A DNA stretch of 64,000 bases from Clostridia bacterium (GTDB taxonomy: Bacteria > Bacillota > Clostridia > Oscillospirales > Butyricicoccaceae): NCBI GenBank assembly GCA_017559995.1, contig JAFYPP010000005.1, forward strand, positions 19,479 to 83,478. Direction: 5' to 3'. The translations under genes and the position numbers were made by a program. Below, piece after piece: positions 8,080 to 16,664 of this stretch (the stretch's first letter is position 1; the number at the start of each line of letters is the position of its first letter). The notes under the pieces are model-generated. The model ran no database searches, had not been told where the DNA came from, and worked only from the letters and a program-made list of their open reading frames with translations.

Positions 8080-11000
8080 TTATTCTCTTTCGCCCAGCAG
8101 AAGCATCAGATTGGTCCTGCCGATCACCAGCACCGACAGGGCTGTGCCGAAAAGATAACAGGCGGCAAAAATGCCTACCGATGTCAGCCAACCCACAAAA
8201 CCGGTGGCAAGACTGAGGATCACAGCGGCACCCACGCAGCCCAGCAGGCAGAGCATGGCCTGTTCCAGGAAGAAGGAGAGGAACACCCGGCTGCGGCTTG
8301 TGCCAAGGCCGCGGAGGATGGCGAACTCCATTCGTCTGGTGTTCATGACAAGCCAGCTGATAATAAAACCGAGCACTGCCACCAGCACAAAGAGCACCGG
8401 GAAGAGCAATTGGGAGAACCGAATATAGCGTCCGAGGCCGCCTGCCGTTTCCACAAAGGCGCGGTCATATAAAAGCAAAGCGGTGCGGTTTGAACGGCGC
8501 CCATCCACGCGGGTATAGTTGTTTTCCTGGAGATAATCCCGCAGTTCATCCAACTGCGAGGGATCGGTAAGGGTAAACACACAGGTGGAAAACCGGGAGT
8601 TGAAGTAGAAAAGCTGATCTCGCTCCTGCGGCGTGTGGACTTGCATGGTGACACGCTGGCCGGCGGGCAGGATTTCCTCCTGTCCGGTGATCCAGTCCTG
8701 ATCACACCAAAGGGTGAGGGGAGCGTAGATGTTCAGATCCGCTCCGGCCTGGGTAAAACGGCCCACAGGGATGAACTCCCACAGCACTTCATGGGCCTCG
8801 TTGTTCACCCAGTAGCGAATGGCGATCGGAATACTGTCGCCCAGCTCCAACCCAAAGCGCTCCATGACTGTGTCGGGCATCAGACAGGGAACTGCCGTGG
8901 CCTCCCGCTCGGCGGCCAGCAGGACGATCTGCCAATGGTAAAAGGTCGTGGCTTCTGGCAGAGAGACACAGGCCTCCGGGTCGGCCAGAAAATCCTCGTC
9001 CCAACCCTCCAGCCAATCTATCTCGGGGGCGCCGGAATAAAGAAACTCCGGTGCGGCATCCATGTCGCTTAACGCAAAGATTTGAGGCTGGTTGTCGATC
9101 CAGGCGTCACGGCTTTCCTGGGCAAAGCCGCCGCTGCCGAAGGCCGGGATGTCCTCCGGGAACCAGTAGTGGAATCCCATGGAAACATGGATATCCTTGA
9201 GAAGGCCGCTTTTCCAAAGGGTACGGGCGTGTTCTGTGGGAATGACAAGATCGGTGGAGCGCCGCCCGTCGAGGCTGACGGCACGGCCCCGGATGTGGGA
9301 ATCCCGATAGAGGATGTCCATCTGGCCCTCCCAGTCGGCGGAAGCGCTGGCCAAAATGCCCAGCAGCAAGCTGAGAACCAGTGCGGCAGCCGGAACCAGA
9401 CCGCTGCGCCAGCCGCCTCGCCGGGTGCTGAGCAGCGCAAAACGCAAAGGGCCTCTGCCCAGCAGGGAGGTGCCGCCTTTGGGCACACGCACCGAAAGTT
9501 TGCCCTTTTTGGGGGCAGACCGTCTGCGAGCCAGGCGAAGAAAGACGACGCAGAACATGAGACTGGCAAAAAAGACCAGACAAAATGCGACCACGGCCGG
9601 CCAACGGGGGACGGCTCCCATTTCCGGTGCCTGACGGACCACACCCACGGTGCTTTCACTGTAGCGGCTATCCACAGCGTAAAGGGAGCTTGCGGCAGCC
9701 AGGGCCATTTCCAGCAGTTTGCCCAGCATCGTATTTCCCAGCCAGGCGCCTGCTGCCGATGCGGCGGCAGAGATAAGTACGGCGCCCGAAAGCAGCCACA
9801 GGGCGATCTTGCCTTTGGGCGTGCCGAGACTGACCAGAATGTTCACATTTTCCTGCTGACGGCCCACGAAAAGATAGGCGAACAGGATAAGCACCACCAA
9901 AGCGCCCAGGGCAGAGGCCAGGGTGACGGCGGTGGCGGTGGAGCGCATGGCTTCCAGCGGCTGGGCCGCGCCGGAGTAGCCCTGATCGAACAGGGTGACC
10001 CGCACGCCGTCGGGGCACAGGGCCTCGATGGCTTCGGCGGCCTGTCTCGCGGTGCGGTTGTCCAACACCGCCCGGCCTAACGTATAACCGTAAAGGTCGG
10101 CGGCAAAGCCGCCCTCGGCGTCGCTCAGCCACACATAGCCGTAAGTATCCTGGGGACCGGTGGCGATGCCCACCACCTCCAGCCTGCGCTGCAGGCCGTT
10201 TTCACGCACCTTCATGCGGTCGTCGCTGTCGGAGTCAAAATCCTTCACGTCGATGTAGTCGCCCGGAGACAGCTTCATCTGCAGGGCCATGTCGCTGCTG
10301 ACGACGCACACGCCGCTTTCGCCCTTTTGGGGAAAGCGTCCCGTGTCCAGACGGAAGATGTCCTGCTGAAAAACCTCCAGAGCGGCAATGTCCGCGCTGG
10401 CGCAGAGGGTGACAAAGTTGTTTGCGCGTGCGTAGTATTCGGCATATTCATAGAAAATGGGGGCAGGCGCACTTTCCTTGGTGTCCTGCCAGGGCAGGGT
10501 CTCGCAGCCCTCGTAAAATTCCGTGATGGCAAAGCACCGGTTCGTGGAGTTGGTGACGGTGAACCGGCCGTGGAGGGTATACCGGCGGCCTTTTTCCGGG
10601 ACGAAGTCAAAGCCGTTGGTCTCGACGATCATGGCGGTGGTGCCCTCCAGCTCGCGGGCATAGAGGATGTCGTTTGTCACGGCCGCATAGCCTTGGTTGT
10701 CGTTCTGTTTGAACTCGGTAAACTGGATGAACTCGATGACGGCATAGTCGGGATAGGCCGCGTTGCCCATGCGCTCAAAGCCTTCCACATGGGCGAGAGT
10801 GCTGTCCTGCCGTTCCCAGAGTTTTACACCCGGTATGGCTGCGAGCGCTGCGTTGTCCAAAGCCGCTGCCGCGGCGCGGGCATAGACGTCTGCCGCGTTT
10901 TCGTCGGGATAGTCCGCGCCCATGTATTCCACAAGGGCGATGGAGACATAGTTTTCATCCAAGGATGCCAGCTGATTGCCGCAATAGGCCCACATACCCA

Positions 11001-11106
11001 ACCCCAGAGTGAAGGAAAGGCACATCAGCAGGAGCAATGCTGTAAAAAGGATCGTTCGCGTCCTGGCGCGGACGGTGGACAGGATTCCGTTTCGTAAAAT
11101 CATCAT
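8080..11106 (-). CDS. FtsX-type ABC transporter permease
   Basis: 1008 aa. Membrane permease of a MacB/LolC-like exporter. There is an N-terminal membrane segment (LFTALLLLMCLSFTLGLGMW), a long extracytoplasmic part, a central membrane group around residues 395-540, a second large extracytoplasmic part, and a C-terminal group of three to four membrane segments, the layout of a protein with two FtsX cores. The start MMILRNG at 11106 is chosen because AAGGA lies inside the end of the ATPase gene at good spacing and the ATG follows the ATPase stop by one base. It is surely co-transcribed with that ATPase. Substrate unknown; such pairs often export antimicrobial peptides or lipids. Confidence 0.88.
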   Translation of the reverse strand: MMILRNGILSTVRARTRTILFTALLLLMCLSFTLGLGMWAYCGNQLASLDENYVSIALVEYMGADYPDENAADVYARAAAAALDNAALAAIPGVKLWERQDSTLAHVEGFERMGNAAYPDYAVIEFIQFTEFKQNDNQGYAAVTNDILYARELEGTTAMIVETNGFDFVPEKGRRYTLHGRFTVTNSTNRCFAITEFYEGCETLPWQDTKESAPAPIFYEYAEYYARANNFVTLCASADIAALEVFQQDIFRLDTGRFPQKGESGVCVVSSDMALQMKLSPGDYIDVKDFDSDSDDRMKVRENGLQRRLEVVGIATGPQDTYGYVWLSDAEGGFAADLYGYTLGRAVLDNRTARQAAEAIEALCPDGVRVTLFDQGYSGAAQPLEAMRSTATAVTLASALGALVVLILFAYLFVGRQQENVNILVSLGTPKGKIALWLLSGAVLISAAASAAGAWLGNTMLGKLLEMALAAASSLYAVDSRYSESTVGVVRQAPEMGAVPRWPAVVAFCLVFFASLMFCVVFLRLARRRSAPKKGKLSVRVPKGGTSLLGRGPLRFALLSTRRGGWRSGLVPAAALVLSLLLGILASASADWEGQMDILYRDSHIRGRAVSLDGRRSTDLVIPTEHARTLWKSGLLKDIHVSMGFHYWFPEDIPAFGSGGFAQESRDAWIDNQPQIFALSDMDAAPEFLYSGAPEIDWLEGWDEDFLADPEACVSLPEATTFYHWQIVLLAAEREATAVPCLMPDTVMERFGLELGDSIPIAIRYWVNNEAHEVLWEFIPVGRFTQAGADLNIYAPLTLWCDQDWITGQEEILPAGQRVTMQVHTPQERDQLFYFNSRFSTCVFTLTDPSQLDELRDYLQENNYTRVDGRRSNRTALLLYDRAFVETAGGLGRYIRFSQLLFPVLFVLVAVLGFIISWLVMNTRRMEFAILRGLGTSRSRVFLSFFLEQAMLCLLGCVGAAVILSLATGFVGWLTSVGIFAACYLFGTALSVLVIGRTNLMLLLGERE

Positions 11107-11107
11107 G

Positions 11108-11779
11108 TTATTCCTTTGTGTGCACCTGGCCGTCACGCAGTTCCAAAATTTCGTCGGCCTTGGCTGCCAGATCCATATCGTGGGTGACGATGATCACGCA
11201 ATAGCCCTCTTCATGGGCCAGACGGCACAGCAGCGAGGCGATGTTTTCGCTGTTGGCGGTGTCCAGATTGCCGGTGGGCTCGTCCGCAAGGAGGATGCCG
11301 GTGTCCATGCCCAGCGCCCGGGCGATGGCCACGCGCTGCTGCTCACCGCCGGAGAGCATGGTGGGATAGCGGTCCAGCACCGACTCGGGCAGACCCACCC
11401 GGGCGACCAGCTGGGCGGCCTTTTCCTTGGCGGCTTTGGGCTTCATGCCCCGCAGCTCCATGGGATACATGACGTTTTCCGCCACGGTGAGCAGGGGGAA
11501 CAGCCGGAAGGACTGGTAGATGACGGCCACCTTTTCCCGGCGATAGCGGTCCAGGCTGAGGGAGGCGGTGGGCACGCCTTCACAGATGACCTCACCGCCG
11601 GTGGGCAGGTCCAGACCGGCCATCAGGCTCAGCAGGGTGGTCTTGCCGCTGCCGCTGCGGCCCACGATGGCGTGGACCTTTCCGGCGTCAAAGGCATGAT
11701 TGATGCCCTTCAGGGCCTCCACTTTCTGATATTGGGTCTGATAGGTATATCGCACGTCGCGCAGCTGCAGGATCGCCAT
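11108..11779 (-). CDS. ABC transporter ATP-binding protein (MacB/LolD type)
   Basis: 223 aa. Walker A GRSGSGKTT, signature LSGGEQQRVAIARAL, Walker B ILLADEPTGNLD and the switch histidine in VTHDMD are all visible. It energises the FtsX-type permease encoded immediately downstream; the two genes are separated by one base. ATG 11779 has a GGAGG site seven bases upstream, and MAILQLRDV is the usual start of this family; a longer upstream frame lacks both. A TGCTATAAT extended -10 lies near 11819-11827 on the same strand. Confidence 0.92.
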   Translation of the reverse strand: MAILQLRDVRYTYQTQYQKVEALKGINHAFDAGKVHAIVGRSGSGKTTLLSLMAGLDLPTGGEVICEGVPTASLSLDRYRREKVAVIYQSFRLFPLLTVAENVMYPMELRGMKPKAAKEKAAQLVARVGLPESVLDRYPTMLSGGEQQRVAIARALGMDTGILLADEPTGNLDTANSENIASLLCRLAHEEGYCVIIVTHDMDLAAKADEILELRDGQVHTKE

Positions 11780-12156
11780 AGAATACCTCCAAGCGGGAAG
11801 ATGATAGATGATGAAAGAATTATAGCACATGGAGCCTCAAATGACGAGGATAAACCGAGGAAATTTCGTGTTTTGGTCGCTTAAGGAAAGCGCCCTTTGC
11901 CGACAAGGGCGTGTGGTGGAGATCATTGCCGGTCTAACGCCCTGCGCGGGTATCCCTAAATCATTGAGCCGACCCATGGCAGCACGGCTGTGTAAGAGAT
12001 ACCTTAAACAATCCGTCAGCGAATCGGCAGTGAGAGGATGCGTGACGAAGATCGATGAACTACTTTTTGGTATTCCGTCTGCTGCAGATATAGACTTTCA
12101 AAAATGGTTATGCTATTCGGTCGGTCGCAGGTTCCTCTGCTGCCGATGCAACTATT

Positions 12157-12187
12157 AAGACAGTCGCCTTTGGCGGCTGTCTTTCTT
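12157..12187 (+). terminator. hairpin terminator upstream of scfA
   Basis: AAGACAG-T-CGCC pairs with GGCG-G-CTGTCTT, followed by T-rich sequence. Almost the same hairpin follows the tRNA remnant at 7684, suggesting another eroded tRNA site. Confidence 0.65.
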
Positions 12188-12249
12188 TGCGTTCAAACGA
12201 TTTTTTACAAAAACTGCCATGAGTCGTGGGGCGGAACTGGGAAAATCTG

Positions 12250-12278
12250 TTGACGGTGCAACCAGTTTATGGTACAAT
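12250..12278 (+). promoter_or_regulatory. sigma-A promoter for scfA
   Basis: TTGACG (12250-12255), 17-base spacer, TACAAT (12273-12278). The start codon of scfA is 31 bases beyond the -10 element, with GGAGG in between. Confidence 0.8.
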
Positions 12279-12308
12279 TACCATAGTTTTCTATCTGGAG
12301 GTACAATT

Positions 12309-12449
12309 ATGGAGCGTATTCTGACCATCGAAACCCGCAACCTGTGCGAGAGCGCAAAGAACGGCGGCTGCGGTGAGTGCCAGACTTCCTGCCAGTCTGC
12401 CTGCAAGACCAGCTGCGGTATTGCTAACCAGCAGTGCGAGAATAAGTAA
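12309..12449 (+). CDS. scfA: SCIFF six-cysteine peptide (RiPP precursor)
   Basis: 46 aa. The core CGECQTSCQSACKTSC followed by NQQCE is the signature of the SCIFF (six cysteines in forty-five residues) family, a radical-SAM-modified ribosomal peptide nearly universal in Clostridia and always beside its maturase, as here. Conserved cysteines are at 21, 24, 28, 32, 36 and 43. C13 is a seventh. The residue after C36 is glycine; in characterised members I recall threonine there as the thioether acceptor. ATG 12309 follows GGAGG by 7 bases. A strong promoter sits upstream and a hairpin downstream. Confidence 0.95.
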   Translation: MERILTIETRNLCESAKNGGCGECQTSCQSACKTSCGIANQQCENK

Positions 12450-12461
12450 TTGGAACTGTTA

Positions 12462-12487
12462 AAATGCCGCCGATGGCGGCATTTTTT
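12462..12487 (+). terminator. attenuating terminator between scfA and scfB
   Basis: AAATGCCGCC (12462-12471) pairs with GGCGGCATTT (12475-12484) then T residues. Partial read-through would give much peptide mRNA and less maturase mRNA. Confidence 0.8.
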
Positions 12488-12508
12488 CGTGTAAGGAGAA
12501 TAAACTAT

Positions 12509-13891
12509 ATGATTCATCAATATCAGCTTGGCGGTTTCAACATCGTGCTGGACGTTTGTTCCGGCTCTGTTCATGTGGTGGACAGCGTGGCTTATGACCT
12601 GATCGGTCTGTTTGAAACCAAAAGGAAAGAAGAGATCCTGGCGCAGCTGGCGGAAACCTACAAGGACCGGCCGGATATTTCCGCTGCCGATCTGGAGGAG
12701 TGCTATCAGCAGGTGCAGACGCTGAAGGAACAGGGCAAACTGTTCACCCCGGACACCTTTGTCCCCATGGCCGGAACGCTGAAGGAAAAGACCGCCGGCG
12801 TGGTAAAAGCCCTGTGCCTGCACGTGGCCCACACCTGCAATCTCAACTGTTCCTACTGCTTTGCCAGCCAGGGCAAGTATCACGGTGACCGGGCGGTGAT
12901 GTCCTTTGACGTGGGCAAACGGGCGCTGGATTTTCTGGTGGAAAACTCCGGGTCCCGCCGCAATCTGGAGGTGGACTTCTTCGGCGGTGAGCCGCTGATG
13001 AACTTCCGGGTGGTGAAGGATCTGGTGGCCTATGCCCGCTCCATCGAACAGGAAAAGGGCAAAAACTTCCGCTTTACCCTGACCACCAACGGTATGCTGG
13101 TGGACGACGACGTCATCGAGTTCGCCAACAAAGAGTGTCACAACGTGGTGCTGTCGCTGGATGGCCGCAAGGAGATCCACGACGAGTTCCGCGTGGATTA
13201 TAACGGCAAGGGCAGCTGGGACACCATCGTGCCCAAGTTCCAGAAGTTCGTGGAGGCTCGGGAGGGCAAAGGCTATTACATGCGCGGCACCTTCACCCAC
13301 CGCAATCCTGATTTTCTGGAGGATATCCGCCAGATGCTGGATCTGGGCTTTTCCGAATTGAGCATGGAGCCGGTGGTCTGCGCCGAAGGCGATCCTTCCG
13401 CCTTGACGGAGGAAGATCTCCCCGTGATCATGGAGCAGTACGAACAGCTGGCCGAACTGATGCTGCAGCGGGATGAAGCGTGCAAGCCCTTCACCTTCTA
13501 CCATTACATGATCGATCTGACCGGCGGTCCCTGTATCTATAAGCGGATCTCCGGCTGCGGCAGCGGAACCGAATATATGGCGGTCACCCCCTGGGGCGAC
13601 CTGTACCCCTGTCACCAGTTTGTGGGTGAGGAAAAGTTCCGTCTGGGCGACATCTGGGAGGGCGTCACCAATACCGCCATCCGGCAGGAGTTCGCCAACT
13701 GCAACGTCTATGCCCATCCCGAGTGCCGGGACTGCTGGGCACGGCTGTATTGTTCCGGCGGCTGTGCCGCCAATGCCTATCACTCCACCGGCTCGGTGAC
13801 CGGCGTGTATGAATACGGCTGCAAGCTGTTCCGCAAGCGCATGGAGTGCGCCATCATGGTGGCTGTCGCCCGCGCGGTCAGGGGTAAATGA
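12509..13891 (+). CDS. scfB: radical SAM/SPASM SCIFF maturase
   Basis: 460 aa. Installs a Cys thioether crosslink in the ScfA peptide. An N-terminal peptide-recognition region (1-100) precedes the radical SAM motif CNLNCSYC, with C110, C114 and C117 binding the SAM cluster. The SPASM part near the C-terminus shows CGSG, YPCHQF, CRDCWARLYCSGGC and a last YGC, ligands for two auxiliary clusters. AAGGAG precedes ATG 12509; an earlier in-frame ATG lies within the terminator hairpin and is rejected. The TGA overlaps the ATG of the next gene. Confidence 0.95.
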   Translation: MIHQYQLGGFNIVLDVCSGSVHVVDSVAYDLIGLFETKRKEEILAQLAETYKDRPDISAADLEECYQQVQTLKEQGKLFTPDTFVPMAGTLKEKTAGVVKALCLHVAHTCNLNCSYCFASQGKYHGDRAVMSFDVGKRALDFLVENSGSRRNLEVDFFGGEPLMNFRVVKDLVAYARSIEQEKGKNFRFTLTTNGMLVDDDVIEFANKECHNVVLSLDGRKEIHDEFRVDYNGKGSWDTIVPKFQKFVEAREGKGYYMRGTFTHRNPDFLEDIRQMLDLGFSELSMEPVVCAEGDPSALTEEDLPVIMEQYEQLAELMLQRDEACKPFTFYHYMIDLTGGPCIYKRISGCGSGTEYMAVTPWGDLYPCHQFVGEEKFRLGDIWEGVTNTAIRQEFANCNVYAHPECRDCWARLYCSGGCAANAYHSTGSVTGVYEYGCKLFRKRMECAIMVAVARAVRGK

Positions 13892-15228
13892 TGAATACGC
13901 CCGTCTGTGATTTTTGCCGCGAATATGCCCAAAGCGGCGCCCTGCGGCTGCATATGCCCGGGCACAAGGGCGTATCCTTGACCGGTTTTGAACCGCTGGA
14001 TCTCACCGAGATCGACGGTGCCGACAGTTTGTTTGAGGCCGATGGGATCCTGCGGGAAAGCGAGGAAAACGCTTCCCGTCTGTTCGGCGCCCACACGTTT
14101 TATTCCACCGAAGGCTCCTCGCTCTGTATCCGTGCCATGCTGCAGCTGGCCTGCCAGTACGCCAGGAGCAAGGGCCGGCGCCCTCGTGTTCTCGCGGGGC
14201 GGAATGCTCACAAGACCTTCCTCAGCGCCGCCGCCCTTCTGGATTTTGAACTGGAATGGCTGTATCCCGACCGGGGGGCTTCGTATCTGTCCTGCCCGGT
14301 GGAGGCGGATCAGCTGGAGCGGCTGCTGGCGGAGGGAAACGCCCCCACGGCAGTGTATATCACTTCTCCCGACTATCTGGGTGGTATCGCGGACCTGTCT
14401 GCCTTGGCAGAGGTCTGTCACCGATACGGCGTCCTGCTGCTGGTGGACAATGCCCACGGCGCGTATCTCAAGTTTTTGCGGCCCTCCCGTCACCCGATGG
14501 ATCTGGGTGCCGATCTTTGCTGCGATTCGGCCCATAAGACCCTGCCGGCCGTTACCGGCAGCGCCTATCTGCACATTTCCCGGCAGGCGCCGGCCTTTTT
14601 CGCGGAACAGGCCAAAAACGCGCTGGCGCTGTTCGCCTCCACCAGCCCGTCCTATTTGATCCTGCAGTCCCTGGATGCCGTCAACGGCTATCTGGCGGCG
14701 GGGTATGAGGCCCGGTTGGCGGCCTTCGCCGCGCAGGTGGACGGTTTGAAGTGCCGGCTGCGGGAAGCCGGATATTCCCTGCTGGGGGAGGAACCGCTGA
14801 AGATAACGCTGAAAACACGCCCTTACGGTTACGAAGGCATTGAACTGGCAGCGCTGCTTGCGGAGCAGAATCTGTTCTGCGAGTTCTGCGACCGGGATTA
14901 TCTGGTGCTGATGGTGACGCCCGAAACAGCGGAGGCTGGTTTGAAGCGGCTGGAGGATGTGCTGGCCGCCATTCCCCGTAAACCCGCGCTGCCCGACCTC
15001 GCGCCTGCGTTTTGCCGCTGTGAACGGGTGTGCTCTCCCCGGGAGGCCATGCTGGCGGCCTGTGAAAACCTGCCCGTGGAGCAATGCGCCGGACGGATCC
15101 TGGCCAGCCCGTCGGTTGGCTGTCCGCCGGCAGTGCCCATCGTGATCTGCGGTGAGCGCATCACGGCGCAGGCGCTGGAGGCCTTTGCGTATTACGGGAT
15201 CTCCGGCTGTACCGTTATGGTCGAGTAA
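13888..15228 (+). CDS. Orn/Lys/Arg decarboxylase-family PLP protein
   Basis: 446 aa, fold type I PLP enzyme. The opening HMPGHKG and EIDGADSLFEADGIL are hallmarks of the arginine/lysine/ornithine decarboxylase family; the Schiff-base lysine is K217 in DSAHKTLPAVTG. It is shorter than biodegradative decarboxylases, like the YaaO/SpeA group of Firmicutes. The ATG overlaps the scfB stop by four bases, so it should be made together with the maturase. Polyamine or cadaverine formation is possible; the exact substrate cannot be told. Confidence 0.88.
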   Translation: MMNTPVCDFCREYAQSGALRLHMPGHKGVSLTGFEPLDLTEIDGADSLFEADGILRESEENASRLFGAHTFYSTEGSSLCIRAMLQLACQYARSKGRRPRVLAGRNAHKTFLSAAALLDFELEWLYPDRGASYLSCPVEADQLERLLAEGNAPTAVYITSPDYLGGIADLSALAEVCHRYGVLLLVDNAHGAYLKFLRPSRHPMDLGADLCCDSAHKTLPAVTGSAYLHISRQAPAFFAEQAKNALALFASTSPSYLILQSLDAVNGYLAAGYEARLAAFAAQVDGLKCRLREAGYSLLGEEPLKITLKTRPYGYEGIELAALLAEQNLFCEFCDRDYLVLMVTPETAEAGLKRLEDVLAAIPRKPALPDLAPAFCRCERVCSPREAMLAACENLPVEQCAGRILASPSVGCPPAVPIVICGERITAQALEAFAYYGISGCTVMVE

Positions 15229-15300
15229 AAAACGTCCGCCTCGGCGGCCGGGTGATCGGTTTGCGCGCGGAAGCCGCCGCGGAAAAACGTTGCTCTGCGA

Positions 15301-15336
15301 CAGGAGGATACCGCAAGAGGTATCCTCCTGTTTTTT
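15301..15336 (+). terminator. terminator of the scf operon
   Basis: CAGGAGGATACC (15301-15312) pairs with GGTATCCTCCTG (15319-15330), followed by six T. Confidence 0.9.
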
Positions 15337-15396
15337 GTCCTTTGGAAAGGGCGGAAAGCTGCCTTCCCCCATACCTTTTCCGTAGTGCGCCGCGTA

Positions 15397-15425
15397 TTGC
15401 GTGCCGGAAGGTAAGGTGCTATAAT
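15397..15425 (+). promoter_or_regulatory. promoter of the C45 hydrolase gene
   Basis: TTGCGT, 17-base spacer, TATAAT (15420-15425). Confidence 0.65.
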
Positions 15426-15486
15426 TGATTGGCAACCACAAATGTCCGCGAGATATAAAAGCGAAAAGAGTAAAGGGGAAACCATT

Positions 15487-16557
15487 ATGATGTTCAAAGA
15501 AGTTACCCTCACCGGAACACCCTATGAGCGGGGTGTTCAGTACGGCGCTGCCTGCAAAGCGGAAATTGAACACAGTATGCGTGCCTATGAAGCAATGTTC
15601 GCGCAGCACAAAAATATGATGTGGGATCAGGCGCGGACGATGTCTCTGCAGTTCCTGCCGGCCATCCGTGAACTGGATGAAGCCTACGTTCAGGAGATGC
15701 AGGGTATTGCCGACGGTGCCGGTATTTCTTTTGAGGATGTGCTGGTCATCAACGCCCGCAGCGAATTGCTGTACAGCAATCTGCCGTTTAGCGCAGCGGC
15801 TCCGCAGGAATGTACTGCCTTTTCCCTGCTGCCTCCCGCCACCGCGGACGGCGCGGTGATCGCCGGGCAGAACTGGGATTACACCCTGGGCCAGCGGGAC
15901 GCGGTGGTCATCGTCCGCATCCCCGGAGAAGGCGATCGGCCGACCATTCTGTTTTTCCCCGAAGCCGGTATGATCGGCGGAAAGGGCTGCAACAGCGCGG
16001 GCCTCAGCCTGACCCTCAACGCCCTTCGCGCGAAGGAGTATGACATCGGCGTTCCTGTACATATCCGTATGCGCCGAATTTTGGAATGCTCCACATTAAG
16101 CATTGCTTATAACGCGGCCGTAAAAGGCTCGATCCCCGCGCCTGCCAACCTGATCATGACCCATAAGGACGGCTTGGCGCTGGAGGTGGAACTGTCCCCC
16201 GTGGGCGCGGAAGTGCTGATGCCGGAACAGGGCGTTCTGGTGCACACCAACCATTTCCTCGGCCCGCGCTTGAGCGCCCTTCATACCCATGCCAGCGGCA
16301 GCTCCTGTGTCCGGCTGCAGCGGGCGCGGCAGCTCTTCTGCGGAAAGAGCGGTTTGACCGTAGCCGATGCCCAGGCGGCGCTGCGGGATCACAAGGGCTA
16401 TCCCGCGTCCATTTGTGACCATTCTGCCATGCACATGGCGCAGACAAACGACGACTCTGCCACCAATTTCGGCTTGGTGATGGACCTCACCCACAACGAA
16501 GTCTGGCTTGCTCCCGGCAATCCCTGCGAAAATCCCTTCGTTAAAATCCCGCTGTAA
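15487..16557 (+). CDS. C45-family autocatalytic amidase/acyltransferase
   Basis: 356 aa. Related to acyl-CoA:6-aminopenicillanate acyltransferase (Ntn-hydrolase fold). Features seen: GTPYERGVQYG at the start, the nucleophile C109 in PQECTAFS, GQNWDY a short way after, and GGKGCNSAGLSLTLNAL. In this family the precursor cleaves itself just before the nucleophilic cysteine; the mature enzyme hydrolyses amide bonds of N-acylated or peptide substrates. AAAGGGGA precedes the double ATG at 15487/15490. It stands alone between two terminators. Physiological substrate unknown; a role in amino-acid or N-acyl amide turnover is inferred. Confidence 0.85.
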   Translation: MMFKEVTLTGTPYERGVQYGAACKAEIEHSMRAYEAMFAQHKNMMWDQARTMSLQFLPAIRELDEAYVQEMQGIADGAGISFEDVLVINARSELLYSNLPFSAAAPQECTAFSLLPPATADGAVIAGQNWDYTLGQRDAVVIVRIPGEGDRPTILFFPEAGMIGGKGCNSAGLSLTLNALRAKEYDIGVPVHIRMRRILECSTLSIAYNAAVKGSIPAPANLIMTHKDGLALEVELSPVGAEVLMPEQGVLVHTNHFLGPRLSALHTHASGSSCVRLQRARQLFCGKSGLTVADAQAALRDHKGYPASICDHSAMHMAQTNDDSATNFGLVMDLTHNEVWLAPGNPCENPFVKIPL

Positions 16558-16591
16558 TACATTTCCCGGGTAAATCTCTCCCACAACAAAC

Positions 16592-16637
16592 AAAGACGCT
16601 GTCTGGCCAGTAACTGTTGGCCAAACAGCGTCTTTCT
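16592..16637. terminator. bidirectional terminator (C45 gene and tmRNA)
   Basis: AAAGACGCTGT (16592-16602) pairs with ACAGCGTCTTT (16625-16635), with TGGCCA inner pairing. It serves the plus-strand hydrolase and the minus-strand tmRNA, which end on either side. Confidence 0.85.
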
Positions 16638-16664
16638 GTATTTCTCACTTTCCGTGAGAATGAG

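Larger units (their letters stand above)
11780..12308. other. intergenic stretch between transporter and SCIFF locus
   Basis: No convincing gene. It holds the minus-strand promoter for the transporter operon near 11820, a CCGTCAGCGAATCGGCAG element (about 12015) recalling the tRNA-scar repeats, a degraded T-arm-like piece (GGTCGCAGGTTC near 12123), a terminator at 12157 and the scfA promoter at 12250. Confidence 0.55.

Noticed and set aside
11829..12158. 109-codon frame between the ABC operon and scfA
   Set aside because: No ribosome site, overlaps the transporter promoter and T-arm-like remnant, no family resemblance.
12278..13783. Long open frame antisense to scfB
   Set aside because: Mirrors the coding strand of a clear radical SAM gene; high-GC third positions create long antisense frames. 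No ribosome site or family resemblance.
13780..16062. 760-codon antisense frame across the decarboxylase and C45 genes
   Set aside because: Spans two real genes and a terminator, with implausible composition; a codon-bias artefact.
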